Positions 1 to 5,638 of a DNA stretch of 8,600 nt are shown here, one piece after another (positions within the stretch are counted from its first letter, which is position 1; every line of letters begins with the position of its first letter). The stretch comes from Faecalimonas sp. (lineage in GTDB: Bacteria > Bacillota > Clostridia > Lachnospirales > Lachnospiraceae): the NCBI GenBank assembly GCA_020024645.1, contig JAHHTN010000080.1, forward strand, positions 1 through 8,600. The letters are read 5' to 3'. Below the pieces are notes generated by a model. That model searched no databases, was not told where the DNA came from, and worked only from the letters and a program-made list of their open reading frames with translations. Position numbers and translations under genes: made by a program.

Positions 1-2
1 AT

Positions 3-56
3 AGAGTAATGTATGATTGTACAGGAAAACCACCTGCAACGATTGAGTTTGAATAA
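3..56 (+). CDS. guaA: 3' end of GMP synthase (guaA), partial
   Basis: An open frame entering from the left edge reads RVMYDCTGKPPATIEFE and stops with TAA at 54-56. The ending YD-x-x-GKPPATIE-[WF]-E is the highly conserved C-terminus of glutamine-hydrolysing GMP synthase, which converts XMP to GMP in the cytoplasm; E. coli GuaA ends in a very similar way. Only the last 17 codons are visible, so start, length and catalytic domains cannot be checked. The 3' end of guaA is an established integration hotspot for genomic islands carrying tyrosine integrases, and an integrase operon begins about 700 bp downstream. I therefore read this as the chromosomal gene at the left junction of the element, or a 3' end restored by the element's own att copy. 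The identification rests on a short but very characteristic peptide. Confidence 0.85.
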   Translation, partial: RVMYDCTGKPPATIEFE

Positions 57-62
57 TATATT
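24..62. other. Probable attachment site (attL) at guaA 3' end
   Basis: The last codons of guaA and the bases just after its stop are the usual crossover region for integrases that target this gene. The matching direct repeat (attR) would lie at the other end of the element; I did not find a second copy of the GCAACGATTGAGTTTGAA stretch by eye in this window. The exact core cannot be fixed from one end, so the limits given are approximate. This is inferred from gene context. Confidence 0.5.
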
Positions 63-106
63 AGAGCCAAGAAATGCCTATTTTACGGGCTTTCTTGGCT
101 CTTTCT
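63..106 (+). terminator. Rho-independent terminator after guaA
   Basis: AGAGCCAAGAAA (63-74) is perfectly complementary to TTTCTTGGCTCT (91-102), a 12-bp stem that can continue inward with GCC/GGC past a one-base bulge. It is followed by the T-rich tail TTCT. It sits 7 bp after the guaA stop and would insulate guaA from the element. Whether it belongs to the chromosome or the element depends on where the att core lies. Confidence 0.85.
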
Positions 107-114
107 ATGTCCGT

Positions 115-132
115 TGACAATCAAATGACAAT
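115..132 (+). repeat. Tandem TGACAAT direct repeat near the junction
   Basis: TGACAAT occurs at 115-121 and again at 126-132, 11 bp apart, which is about one helical turn. Short direct repeats phased by one turn close to an att site could be arm-type binding sites for the integrase N-terminal domain or sites for the excisionase. No binding consensus is known for these proteins, so this is only a candidate. Confidence 0.3.
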
Positions 133-164
133 ACTTTTTTAATATTATTGTAAATAATTTCTTC

Positions 165-596
165 TTATTTAGCTGGGAATTGACTCTTCCAGTCTAAATA
201 TTCTTTTTCTGTAATCTCTTCATTTCTGAATTTCTGGTACATATCAGCCCATGTTCCAATATGATCCAGCATATTTAAAGAATCGTGTCCTTTGTCCTTA
301 AACATGAGCTGCGGTACACCGGATTCGTCTCGGTAGGCGTGCAGCCCATATTGATCCTCTAAAGCAAATAATGCGTGCATGACACTAACATAAGTATCAA
401 AGTTTGGATCAGACATAGCGTATGGACTGATTTTTAACGAGTTTGCTATTTTTTCTAATTGTTCTGATGATGGGAAACGATTCCCAAGTTCATAATTTCT
501 AATTGCCGATTCGCTCAATCCGGACATGATTGCCAATTCTTTCTGTGTATATCCTTGATCGATCCGGAATTTTCTTATTTTCTCACCTACTGTCAT
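165..596 (-). CDS. XRE-family repressor of the element
   Basis: This is a 143-aa cytoplasmic DNA-binding protein. Residues about 5-59 form a classic Cro/C1-type helix-turn-helix (IRKFRIDQGYTQKELAIMSG, then recognition helix LSESAIRNYELG). The rest, from about residue 65, is a mixed helical domain of unknown role, probably for dimerisation or signal sensing; no LexA-type protease motif is seen. The start is ATG at 596-594, with AAAGGAG (606-612 on the plus strand) nine bases upstream. It is divergent from the xis-int-mobC operon and faces a control region with several TTCA-N4-TGAA palindromes that overlap both promoters. That is the layout of an autoregulated immunity repressor keeping excision and transfer off, as in phage and ICE switches. 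The HTH assignment is firm; the target genes are inferred. Confidence 0.88.
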   Translation of the reverse strand: MTVGEKIRKFRIDQGYTQKELAIMSGLSESAIRNYELGNRFPSSEQLEKIANSLKISPYAMSDPNFDTYVSVMHALFALEDQYGLHAYRDESGVPQLMFKDKGHDSLNMLDHIGTWADMYQKFRNEEITEKEYLDWKSQFPAK

Positions 597-629
597 AGGA
601 AAACACTCCTTTGCTGATTGTTACTTAAA

Positions 630-658
630 AGTATAACATAAACAGTTCAAAAATGAAA
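630..658 (-). promoter_or_regulatory. Leftward promoter for the repressor gene
   Basis: Read on the minus strand, TGTTATACT gives an extended -10 (TGn TATACT; the plus-strand hexamer AGTATA is at 630-635). A weak -35, TTTCAT (653-658), lies 17 bp upstream. An operator-like palindrome (646-657) covers the -35, which would allow autoregulation. Confidence 0.6.
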
Positions 659-747
659 TATAAAAATAAACCGTTCATTTTTGAAATTATTCTATTGACA
701 GTACGGAAATGAAATGTTATGATGCATATACACCGTTCGATAATGAA
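646..747. promoter_or_regulatory. Operator array (TTCA-N4-TGAA sites)
   Basis: Three clear palindromes are visible: TTCAAAAATGAA (646-657), TTCATTTTTGAA (674-685) and TTCGATAATGAA (736-747, within the longer GTTC-N6-GAAC). A degenerate copy, TACGGAAATGAA, lies at 702-713. Centres are 28, 28 and 34 bp apart. The sites overlap the leftward -35, sit just upstream of the rightward -35, fall inside its spacer, and lie just after its expected transcription start. This is the pattern expected for cooperative binding of the divergent XRE repressor. Confidence 0.72.
695..723 (+). promoter_or_regulatory. Strong rightward promoter for xis-int-mobC
   Basis: A perfect -35 TTGACA (695-700) is separated by exactly 17 bp from TATGAT (718-723), and a TG one base before the -10 makes it extended. 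Transcription should begin near 730. That leaves a leader of roughly 40 nt, with AAAGGAGGG (757-765) before the ATG at 772. An operator copy in the spacer and another after the start site imply tight repression. Confidence 0.85.
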
Positions 748-771
748 CTGAAAAAGAAAGGAGGGATATAG

Positions 772-960
772 ATGGCTAGTAAATTATTTATATCAGCAAA
801 AGAAGTAGCAAAAGAATTAGAAGTATCTGATTCCTATGCGTATCGTTTGATCCGTCAGTTAAATGCTGAATTGGAGCAAAAAGGTTTTGTTGTTGTCAAA
901 GGAAAAATCAGCCGTAAATATTTTGAAGAACGAGTTTACGGTATGAACGAAATGAAATAG
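772..960 (+). CDS. Small HTH protein, probable excisionase
   Basis: The 62-aa product has an HTH-like segment at about residues 7-30 (ISAKEVAKELEVSDSYAYRL) followed by a basic helix and a short beta-like tail (VVVKGKISRKYFEER), resembling a small winged-helix DNA-binding protein. Proteins of this size directly before a tyrosine integrase commonly act as recombination directionality factors, bending att DNA to favour excision. It is the first gene after the strong repressed promoter, has an excellent ribosome binding site, and ends 14 bp before the integrase start, so the two should be made together. The HTH reading is good. The excisionase role rests on size and position; a small transcriptional regulator is the alternative. 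Confidence 0.7.
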   Translation: MASKLFISAKEVAKELEVSDSYAYRLIRQLNAELEQKGFVVVKGKISRKYFEERVYGMNEMK

Positions 961-974
961 CAGGAGGTGATGTT

Positions 975-2060
975 TTGACAGTAATCAAAAACCAAAAGTC
1001 AAATACTTACGAGGTAAGAACCTATTATAAGGACTGGATCGGCGTAAGAAAGCAGAAGACGAAAAGGGGATTTAAACGCAAATGTGATGCTCAGGAATGG
1101 GAAAGAGCGTTTAAATTAAAGGAGAATTTGAGTCCGGATATGTATTTTGAAGATTTTGTAGATCTTTATCTGAATGATATCAAATCCAGAATCAAATATA
1201 ATACCTGGCTGACGAAAAAGCATATTGTAGAAAAAAAGATTCTCCCATATTTTTCGAAAAAGAAGTTGCAGGAGATAAAACCTTCCGATATTCGGCAATG
1301 GCAGAATACCATGATGAACTATCGGAATAAACAAGGAGAAGGTTATTCACAGGTCTATCTAAAGACCATCCATAATCAGCTGAGTGCAATTTTGAATCAT
1401 GCAGTTAATTTCTATGATTTGAAAAGCAATGCTGCACGCAAGGCAGGATCTATGGGAAAAGAAAGAACAAAAGAGATGCTTTTCTGGACAAAAGAAGAGT
1501 ATATGAAGTTCATAGAAGCGGTGGCGGATAAGCCAATCTCCTTTTATGCATTTGAAATTCTATATTGGTGTGGAGTGCGTATGGGAGAGTTGTTAGCCCT
1601 GACACCGGCAGATTTCGATTTTCAGGCTTGTACTATCCGGATCAATAAATCTTATCAAAGATTAGAGGGGAAGGATATTATTACGGATCCAAAGACTGTG
1701 AAGAGTAATCGTATGATTACCATGCCGGAATTTTTAAGCGAAGAATTAGAATCGTATATAGGAATGCTGTATGGTTTGAATGAAAATGACAGGATATTTC
1801 AAATTTCAAAAAGCTATCTTCATCATGAAATGGATCGTGGTGTGAAGCTGTCAGGAGTGAAGAGAATACGAATCCATGATTTACGACATTCTCACGTGTC
1901 ATTGTTGATCAATATGGGATATTCTGCGGTGGCAATTGGAGAAAGGATAGGGCATGAAAGTGTGGAAATCACATATCGATATGCGCATTTGTTCCCGACA
2001 ATCCAAACAGAGATGGCGGAAAATCTAAATCAGGAAAGAGAGGAATATCTGGATGAGTGA
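975..2060 (+). CDS. int: Tyrosine site-specific integrase
   Basis: A complete 361-aa tyrosine recombinase. The N-terminal ~50 residues, with many basic and aromatic positions, fit an AP2-like arm-binding domain. Residues about 55-150 form the SAM-like core-binding domain, and about 170-345 the catalytic domain. The catalytic set is visible: Arg202 (CGVRMGE), Lys240 (TDPKTVKSNR), His301 and Arg304 (HDLRHSH), His327 (GERIGHES) and the nucleophile Tyr336 (YRYAHLF). The family cuts and rejoins att sites through a 3'-phosphotyrosine link. The start is TTG at 975, supported by AGGAGGTGA (962-970); no ATG in frame fits that site. Its 3' end overlaps the next gene by 8 bp. Given guaA at the left edge, the target is most likely the guaA 3' end. 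The enzyme appears intact. Confidence 0.95.
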   Translation: MTVIKNQKSNTYEVRTYYKDWIGVRKQKTKRGFKRKCDAQEWERAFKLKENLSPDMYFEDFVDLYLNDIKSRIKYNTWLTKKHIVEKKILPYFSKKKLQEIKPSDIRQWQNTMMNYRNKQGEGYSQVYLKTIHNQLSAILNHAVNFYDLKSNAARKAGSMGKERTKEMLFWTKEEYMKFIEAVADKPISFYAFEILYWCGVRMGELLALTPADFDFQACTIRINKSYQRLEGKDIITDPKTVKSNRMITMPEFLSEELESYIGMLYGLNENDRIFQISKSYLHHEMDRGVKLSGVKRIRIHDLRHSHVSLLINMGYSAVAIGERIGHESVEITYRYAHLFPTIQTEMAENLNQEREEYLDE

Positions 2061-2415
2061 AAAAAATAGGGATAACAAGAATCGGTGGCGTAATGTAACC
2101 ATAGCGTTTCGAATGTCTCCGGAAGAAAATGCAGAGTTGGATTTAAGAGTAAAGCTTTGTGGATATCAGACGAGACAAGAATATATCATTGAAAGCGTTT
2201 TACATCAAAAGGTCACAGCAGTAGGAAATCCGTTGATGTTAGTACAGTTTAGAAAACAGCTTCGAGGGATTGAAGAGGAACTGAAAAGGTTGACTACATT
2301 AGAGGACGCCGATGAAGAGTTGTTTACACCTATTCGAACAATGTTGGAGATATTAAATGCATTTGCAAAAGAAAGAAACTATGAAAGAAGGAAAAAAGAA
2401 AAAGCCCAGAAATAA
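2053..2415 (+). CDS. mobC: MobC-like relaxosome accessory protein
   Basis: The 120-aa product begins with a basic tail and then a ribbon-helix-helix-like segment at about residues 13-52: a beta strand (NVTIAFRMS) followed by two helices (PEENAELDLRVKLCG and TRQEYIIESVLHQ). The remainder (about 60-110) is helical, charged and basic at the end. This matches the short MobC/relaxosome proteins of Firmicutes mobilizable elements, which bind oriT and help the relaxase open and nick it. Its ATG lies inside the last codons of the integrase gene, giving an 8-bp overlap in a different frame and implying translational coupling. A relaxase and a probable oriT lie about 1.5 kb downstream. The RHH reading is good; the relaxosome role comes from family resemblance and context. 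Confidence 0.75.
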   Translation: MSEKNRDNKNRWRNVTIAFRMSPEENAELDLRVKLCGYQTRQEYIIESVLHQKVTAVGNPLMLVQFRKQLRGIEEELKRLTTLEDADEELFTPIRTMLEILNAFAKERNYERRKKEKAQK

Positions 2416-2429
2416 TCTGAGCAAGTTCC

Positions 2430-2500
2430 CTGATCATCAGAATAACTGATATATCACCTTAACAACTTGAGTATATCACAAAATTGTTGTTGCAACAATT
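2430..2500. repeat. Iteron-like repeats and palindromes before the RepA-like gene
   Basis: The 133-bp gap between the MobC-like and RepA-like genes holds, in order: a palindrome CTGAT-C-ATCAG (2430-2440); two copies of TATATCAC (2450-2457 and 2472-2479), whose starts are 22 bp apart, about two helical turns; and an inverted repeat AATTGTTG-TTG-CAACAATT (2482-2500), which contains the perfect 12-bp palindrome TTGTTGCAACAA (2487-2498). The segment is AT-rich. Such clusters occur in replication origins and in operators for plasmid replication genes; which applies here cannot be decided from sequence. Confidence 0.45.
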
Positions 2501-2548
2501 GTTAAATTCTGTTTGCCAGGGACTTGCCCGGTTGGGCAGGAGGTGGAA

Positions 2549-3550
2549 ATGGAAGATAATTATAGAGAAGTAAAAAAGGCAGAACCATGCCTGAAATTGA
2601 TCCACATGGATCAGGTTGAAGTGGAAGAAATCGAATGGCTCTTTTATCCGTTCATACCATATGGGAAGGTCACCATTATTCAGGGAGATCCTGGAGAGGG
2701 GAAGACTACGGTGGTGTTGCAGATCATTGCAAAATTAACAAAGGGTGAACCAATACTAAATGAGATAACCGAAGAAGAAACAGGTGTAGAGCCAATCAAT
2801 GTGATTTATCAAACAGCTGAAGATGGATTGGGCGATACGATCAAACCGAGATTGTTAGCGGCAGGGGCAGATTGTTCCAGAGTCTTGGTAATTGATGACC
2901 AGGATCAGCCATTAACAATGGTAGATGCAAGGTTGGAAGAAGCGATTATACAGACGAAAGCAAGACTTGTAGTATTAGATCCAATTCAAGGCTTTCTAGG
3001 GGCTGGTGTTGATATGCATAGGGCAAATGAGATTCGCCCATTAATGAAAAGAATCTCTGTATTAGCAGAGAAATATCAATGTGCCATTATTCTGATTGGT
3101 CATATGAATAAGAATAGTAATGGAAAATCATCCTATCGTGGATTGGGTTCTATTGACTTTCAAGCGGCAGCAAGAAGCGTATTGATTGTTGGAAGAGTAA
3201 AGGATGAACCGGAAATCCGAGTGATCTGTCATGTAAAGAGTTCTCTTGCTCCGGAAGGAGATGCTATCGCCTTTCGATTAGACAAAGAAAAAGGATTCCA
3301 TTGGATTGGGAAATATGACATCAGTGCAGAGGACTTATTATCTGGTGATGGACGAGGGCAAAAGATCCGAAATGCGAAAGAATTTTTAAAAGAGATCTTA
3401 GCAAATGGATCAATGGAACAGGCAAAAATAGCGGAAGAAGCAGAAGAACGAGGAATTAAAAAGAAAACACTTTGGAATGCGAAGAAGGAATTACAGATTG
3501 ATTCTGTGAAGATAGGAAATAAATGGTTCTGGATGTTACAAGAAGAGTAA
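2549..3550 (+). CDS. RepA-like RecA-fold ATPase/helicase (AAA_25 type)
   Basis: A 333-aa cytoplasmic NTPase. Walker A is GDPGEGKTT (residues 46-54, Lys52). A Walker B-like strand ending LVVLDPIQG includes Asp144. A sensor-type strand follows, AIILIGHMNK with His185, then SSYRGLGSIDFQAAARSVL, which resembles the conserved arginine/glycine segment of RepA/DnaB-like RecA-fold ATPases. The C-terminal ~70 residues look like a winged helix (AKIAEEAEERGIKKKTLWNA). Proteins of this group include the RSF1010-type RepA replicative helicase and are common on mobilizable elements, where they probably support replication of the excised circle. I chose ATG 2549 because AGGAGGTGG (2538-2546) fits it; a TTG 12 codons upstream has no such site. 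The fold is confident; the exact role is not. Confidence 0.82.
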   Translation: MEDNYREVKKAEPCLKLIHMDQVEVEEIEWLFYPFIPYGKVTIIQGDPGEGKTTVVLQIIAKLTKGEPILNEITEEETGVEPINVIYQTAEDGLGDTIKPRLLAAGADCSRVLVIDDQDQPLTMVDARLEEAIIQTKARLVVLDPIQGFLGAGVDMHRANEIRPLMKRISVLAEKYQCAIILIGHMNKNSNGKSSYRGLGSIDFQAAARSVLIVGRVKDEPEIRVICHVKSSLAPEGDAIAFRLDKEKGFHWIGKYDISAEDLLSGDGRGQKIRNAKEFLKEILANGSMEQAKIAEEAEERGIKKKTLWNAKKELQIDSVKIGNKWFWMLQEE

Positions 3551-3553
3551 AGG

Positions 3554-3602
3554 AAGGTGGCAAGATTACCATATCTTAAAGAATAGGGAATCTTGCCATC
3601 TT
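3554..3602 (+). terminator. Long hairpin between the RepA-like gene and the small gene
   Basis: AAGGTGGCAAGATT (3554-3567) pairs with AATCTTGCCATCTT (3589-3602): 14 bp with one G-U pair and a 21-nt loop. It begins 4 bp after the upstream stop and ends just before the next ribosome binding site. A proper T tract is missing (TTGATTAAAA), so it is more likely an RNA processing or stability element, or a leaky terminator, than a strong stop. Confidence 0.45.
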
Positions 3603-3622
3603 GATTAAAAAGGAGTGAAGTG

Positions 3623-3856
3623 ATGAAAAAAGTACAGATTGATTATGAACTGTTTCGAAAATTGATCTTTTATCATCTGGGTTCAGATGATCAGTATGAA
3701 GAAGATATTCGAAATGGCTTGGAAGAAAAATTGGATGCATTAGTCAGACATGAACTCTATACGAAGTATAAGACTGCTCCTTCTGAGGAAGAGCAGGAGA
3801 AAGCACGACAGGAATATTTAGATAAGCGTGGAGTGACAGCCAGTTATCGATGGTGA
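3623..3856 (+). CDS. Conserved small protein of Firmicutes mobile elements
   Basis: A 77-aa charged, soluble, largely helical protein. It has no signal peptide or membrane segment. Recognisable landmarks are YELFRKLIFYHL near the start, GLEEKLDALVRHELYTKYK in the middle and a helical tail ending in TASYRW. From memory, small proteins with this pattern are widespread on conjugative and mobilizable elements of gut Clostridia. They are sometimes auto-labelled 'complexin-2', which is surely a misnomer, since complexins are eukaryotic synaptic proteins. The start is ATG 3623, with AGGAG at 3611-3615 seven bases upstream; the adjoining GTG 3620 is too close. It lies between the RepA-like gene and the probable oriT, so a role in replication or DNA processing is plausible but unproven. 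Confidence 0.72.
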   Translation: MKKVQIDYELFRKLIFYHLGSDDQYEEDIRNGLEEKLDALVRHELYTKYKTAPSEEEQEKARQEYLDKRGVTASYRW

Positions 3857-4093
3857 TGTTTGTTTTGGGAATATAGAACAGGAGCGTGGCACGCACCTGT
3901 ATCATACCAAACAAGGAGAATTGCTGTAGGGTGTAGCCGATACAGTACTGGCTGAGTTGAAAGCTCCCGGCAGGGCGCAATGGTACTTTTGATGGACGTT
4001 AGGCTGTCGAAAGTGCTTTTGCGTTACTTTTGACAAAAGTAACAAAACATAATCGCCATATCTGGCGTTTTAAAATGAATGAAAGGAGATTTG
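3857..4093. other. Probable oriT region upstream of the relaxase
   Basis: This 237-bp gene-free stretch lies directly before the relaxase gene and is dense in inverted repeats. ACAGGAGCGTG (3878-3888) pairs with CACGCACCTGT (3890-3900) with one mismatch around a single base. GTTACTTTTG (4023-4032) pairs perfectly with CAAAAGTAAC (4034-4043) around a single A. CGCCA (4054-4058) pairs with TGGCG (4063-4067), followed by TTTT. A weaker AGCC...GGCT hairpin lies in between, around GATACAGTAC. ACTTTTGA is repeated at 3985-3992 and 4026-4033. Position and structure are those expected for an origin of transfer recognised by the MobV-type relaxase and MobC-like protein. I cannot place the nick site. 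Confidence 0.6.
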
Positions 4094-5359
4094 TTGAAGA
4101 GGACAATTAGTTTTATGACAGGGAAAGGCTCCCTGAACCATAACAGTAGAAAATTTCATGCAAAAAATACGGATCCGAACAGAACCCATTGGAATGTTGA
4201 ATATTGTAATGAAGATATCAAAGACGTATATCATGAATTATTTGACGAAGCCTTGAAGCGTTACAACGATAAACAGACTCGAAAAGATCGTAAGATAGAT
4301 GATTACTACGAAAAGATACGTTCCGGGAAACAAGAAAAATTATTTCATGAGGTTATCCTTCAGATCGGTGATAAAGACAATATGGGATCAGAAACGATGG
4401 AAGGACAACTTGCTGCAAAGATCTTAGATGAATACATGAAAGGATTTCAAGAACGGAATCCTACGTTGCGAGTATTTGCTGCACATCTACATTTAGACGA
4501 AGCAACACCACATCTGCATATTGATTTTATTCCCTATGTTACAGGAAGTAAGCGAGGACTTGATACAAGAGTATCTTTAAAACAAGCCTTATCGTCATTA
4601 GGATTTAAAGGTGGTTCCAGAAGTGAGACGGAGTTAAATCAATGGGTACAATCGGAAAAGCAAAAATTAGCCATGGTCATGAGAGAAAATGAGATAGAAT
4701 GGGATCAGAAAGGAACTCATGAACAACATCTTTCTGTATTGGATTACAAGAAAAAGGTTCGAGAACAGGAAGTAGAAGAATTAACGGAACATAAGAATTT
4801 ATTGGAACATGATTTGCATGATATCAGTGAATGTGTGGATGAGATCCAAAAGGAAAAAGAACAGGTAGAAAAAGAGAGAGATGCAGTAATTAAAAAGACA
4901 GAAGTTTTAGAGAAACGATTTTCTGCACTAAATTCAAAAGCTGGACTTGTTGACTCACATGCACGTGAGTATGGATATTACCCGGAAGAATGGCTGCCAG
5001 AAGCCGGAGCTTTAGAGTCTGCAAAATCTTATCGGAAGAGAATATTTCCTTTGCTGAAAAAAGTTGCGAATATGATACAGTCATTATATAGCAAGTATTT
5101 GGAGTTGAAAGACAAAAATCGAAAGCTATCCGATCGAAACATGGATCTTGAAAATCGTGTAGAACGGTTGCGAGAGGAGGTATCTGTTATAAAGAAAGAG
5201 AATGTAGCTTTGTTAAATGTGGCATATGATATGGATCGTGTTGTAGCTATTTTAGGAGAAGATAAGGTCAAGGAAGCAATAGAAGTGGCAAAACATTTGG
5301 AACAGGCAAATGCAAAACAAAACATCAAAAAGAGACGAATAGATAGAGATGGGAGATAA
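4094..5359 (+). CDS. mob: MobV/Pre-type relaxase
   Basis: A 421-aa mobilization relaxase of the plasmid recombination (Mob_Pre, MOBV) family, which nicks oriT and pilots the strand into the recipient. The N-terminal motif region reads FMTGKGSLNHNSRKFHAKN (His16, Asn17, Arg19). The metal-binding three-histidine motif is HLDEATPHLH (residues 133-142; His133, His140, His142), as in MobM of pMV158. Residues about 210-275 and 335-375 are strongly charged heptad-like helices, probably coiled coils for dimerisation or protein contacts. I chose TTG 4094: AAAGGAG (4082-4088) lies five bases upstream and gives MKRTISFMTGKGS. The ATG at 4079 lies in front of that site and lacks a good one of its own. 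The gene follows the hairpin-rich probable oriT and appears intact. Confidence 0.92.
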   Translation: MKRTISFMTGKGSLNHNSRKFHAKNTDPNRTHWNVEYCNEDIKDVYHELFDEALKRYNDKQTRKDRKIDDYYEKIRSGKQEKLFHEVILQIGDKDNMGSETMEGQLAAKILDEYMKGFQERNPTLRVFAAHLHLDEATPHLHIDFIPYVTGSKRGLDTRVSLKQALSSLGFKGGSRSETELNQWVQSEKQKLAMVMRENEIEWDQKGTHEQHLSVLDYKKKVREQEVEELTEHKNLLEHDLHDISECVDEIQKEKEQVEKERDAVIKKTEVLEKRFSALNSKAGLVDSHAREYGYYPEEWLPEAGALESAKSYRKRIFPLLKKVANMIQSLYSKYLELKDKNRKLSDRNMDLENRVERLREEVSVIKKENVALLNVAYDMDRVVAILGEDKVKEAIEVAKHLEQANAKQNIKKRRIDRDGR

Positions 5360-5363
5360 AAAT

Positions 5364-5459
5364 ATGATTGTTAAAAAAAGGAATAGTTCGGAACAGATTC
5401 TGGATTGGTTTATTTTTGAAATATATGGTTATAAAAAGAAAATCAAGAATGAAAGTTAA
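5364..5459 (+). CDS. Possible 31-aa peptide after the relaxase
   Basis: An ATG four bases after the relaxase stop opens a 31-codon frame (MIVKKRNSSEQILDWFIFEI, then a basic tail). GGGAG lies eight bases before the ATG, within the last relaxase codons. The peptide is basic and aromatic with no recognised domain. It could be a real coupled small gene, or a decayed start of one; length alone gives little support. Confidence 0.28.
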   Translation: MIVKKRNSSEQILDWFIFEIYGYKKKIKNES

Positions 5460-5638
5460 GAAACTATAATGTATAATATCTTGGAAATAAAAGATGAAAA
5501 TAGCATGTTTTATGTAATATAAAGCCTGAATAACAGCATGGCAAAGGAAATTTGCGTAATATTTTGGGATAGGTAAAGCCGCATTGCTAGCCATCAGGCA
5601 TAAAGGCGAGTAATAATATGGCTAAAGGAGGTAAGCAA
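5460..5638. promoter_or_regulatory. Intergenic leader of the membrane-anchored regulator
   Basis: Two TATAAT boxes lie close together (5465-5470 and 5472-5477), but neither has a convincing -35. Further on, GCCTGA (5524-5529) can pair with TCAGGC (5594-5599), and TAGCCAT (5588-5594) with ATGGCTA (5618-5624), the latter touching the ribosome binding site AAAGGAGG (5624-5631). A 12-codon frame (MAKEICVIFWDR) begins at 5538 in a sequence, ATGGCAAAGG, almost repeated at 5618 as ATGGCTAAAGG. A structured leader is possible, not shown. Confidence 0.3.

Noticed and set aside
1116..1902. Minus-strand open frames inside the integrase gene
   Set aside because: They run antisense to a complete, motif-verified integrase, have no ribosome binding sites or recognisable domains, and have the composition of shadow frames.
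2513..2548. Upstream TTG start giving a 12-codon longer RepA-like protein
   Set aside because: The AGGAGGTGG site lies inside that extension and is ideally spaced for ATG 2549.
4054..4071. CGCCA/TGGCG hairpin plus TTTT as a terminator
   Set aside because: The stem is only 5 bp and there is no gene closely upstream; it fits better as part of the oriT hairpin cluster.
4079..4093. ATG 4079 as the relaxase start
   Set aside because: The AAAGGAG site lies downstream of it and fits TTG 4094, which also gives an N-terminus typical of the family.
4890..5594. Minus-strand open frames opposite the relaxase 3' end and the following gap
   Set aside because: Their residue make-up is that of the reverse complement of a coiled-coil gene and AT-rich DNA; no start site or domain supports them.
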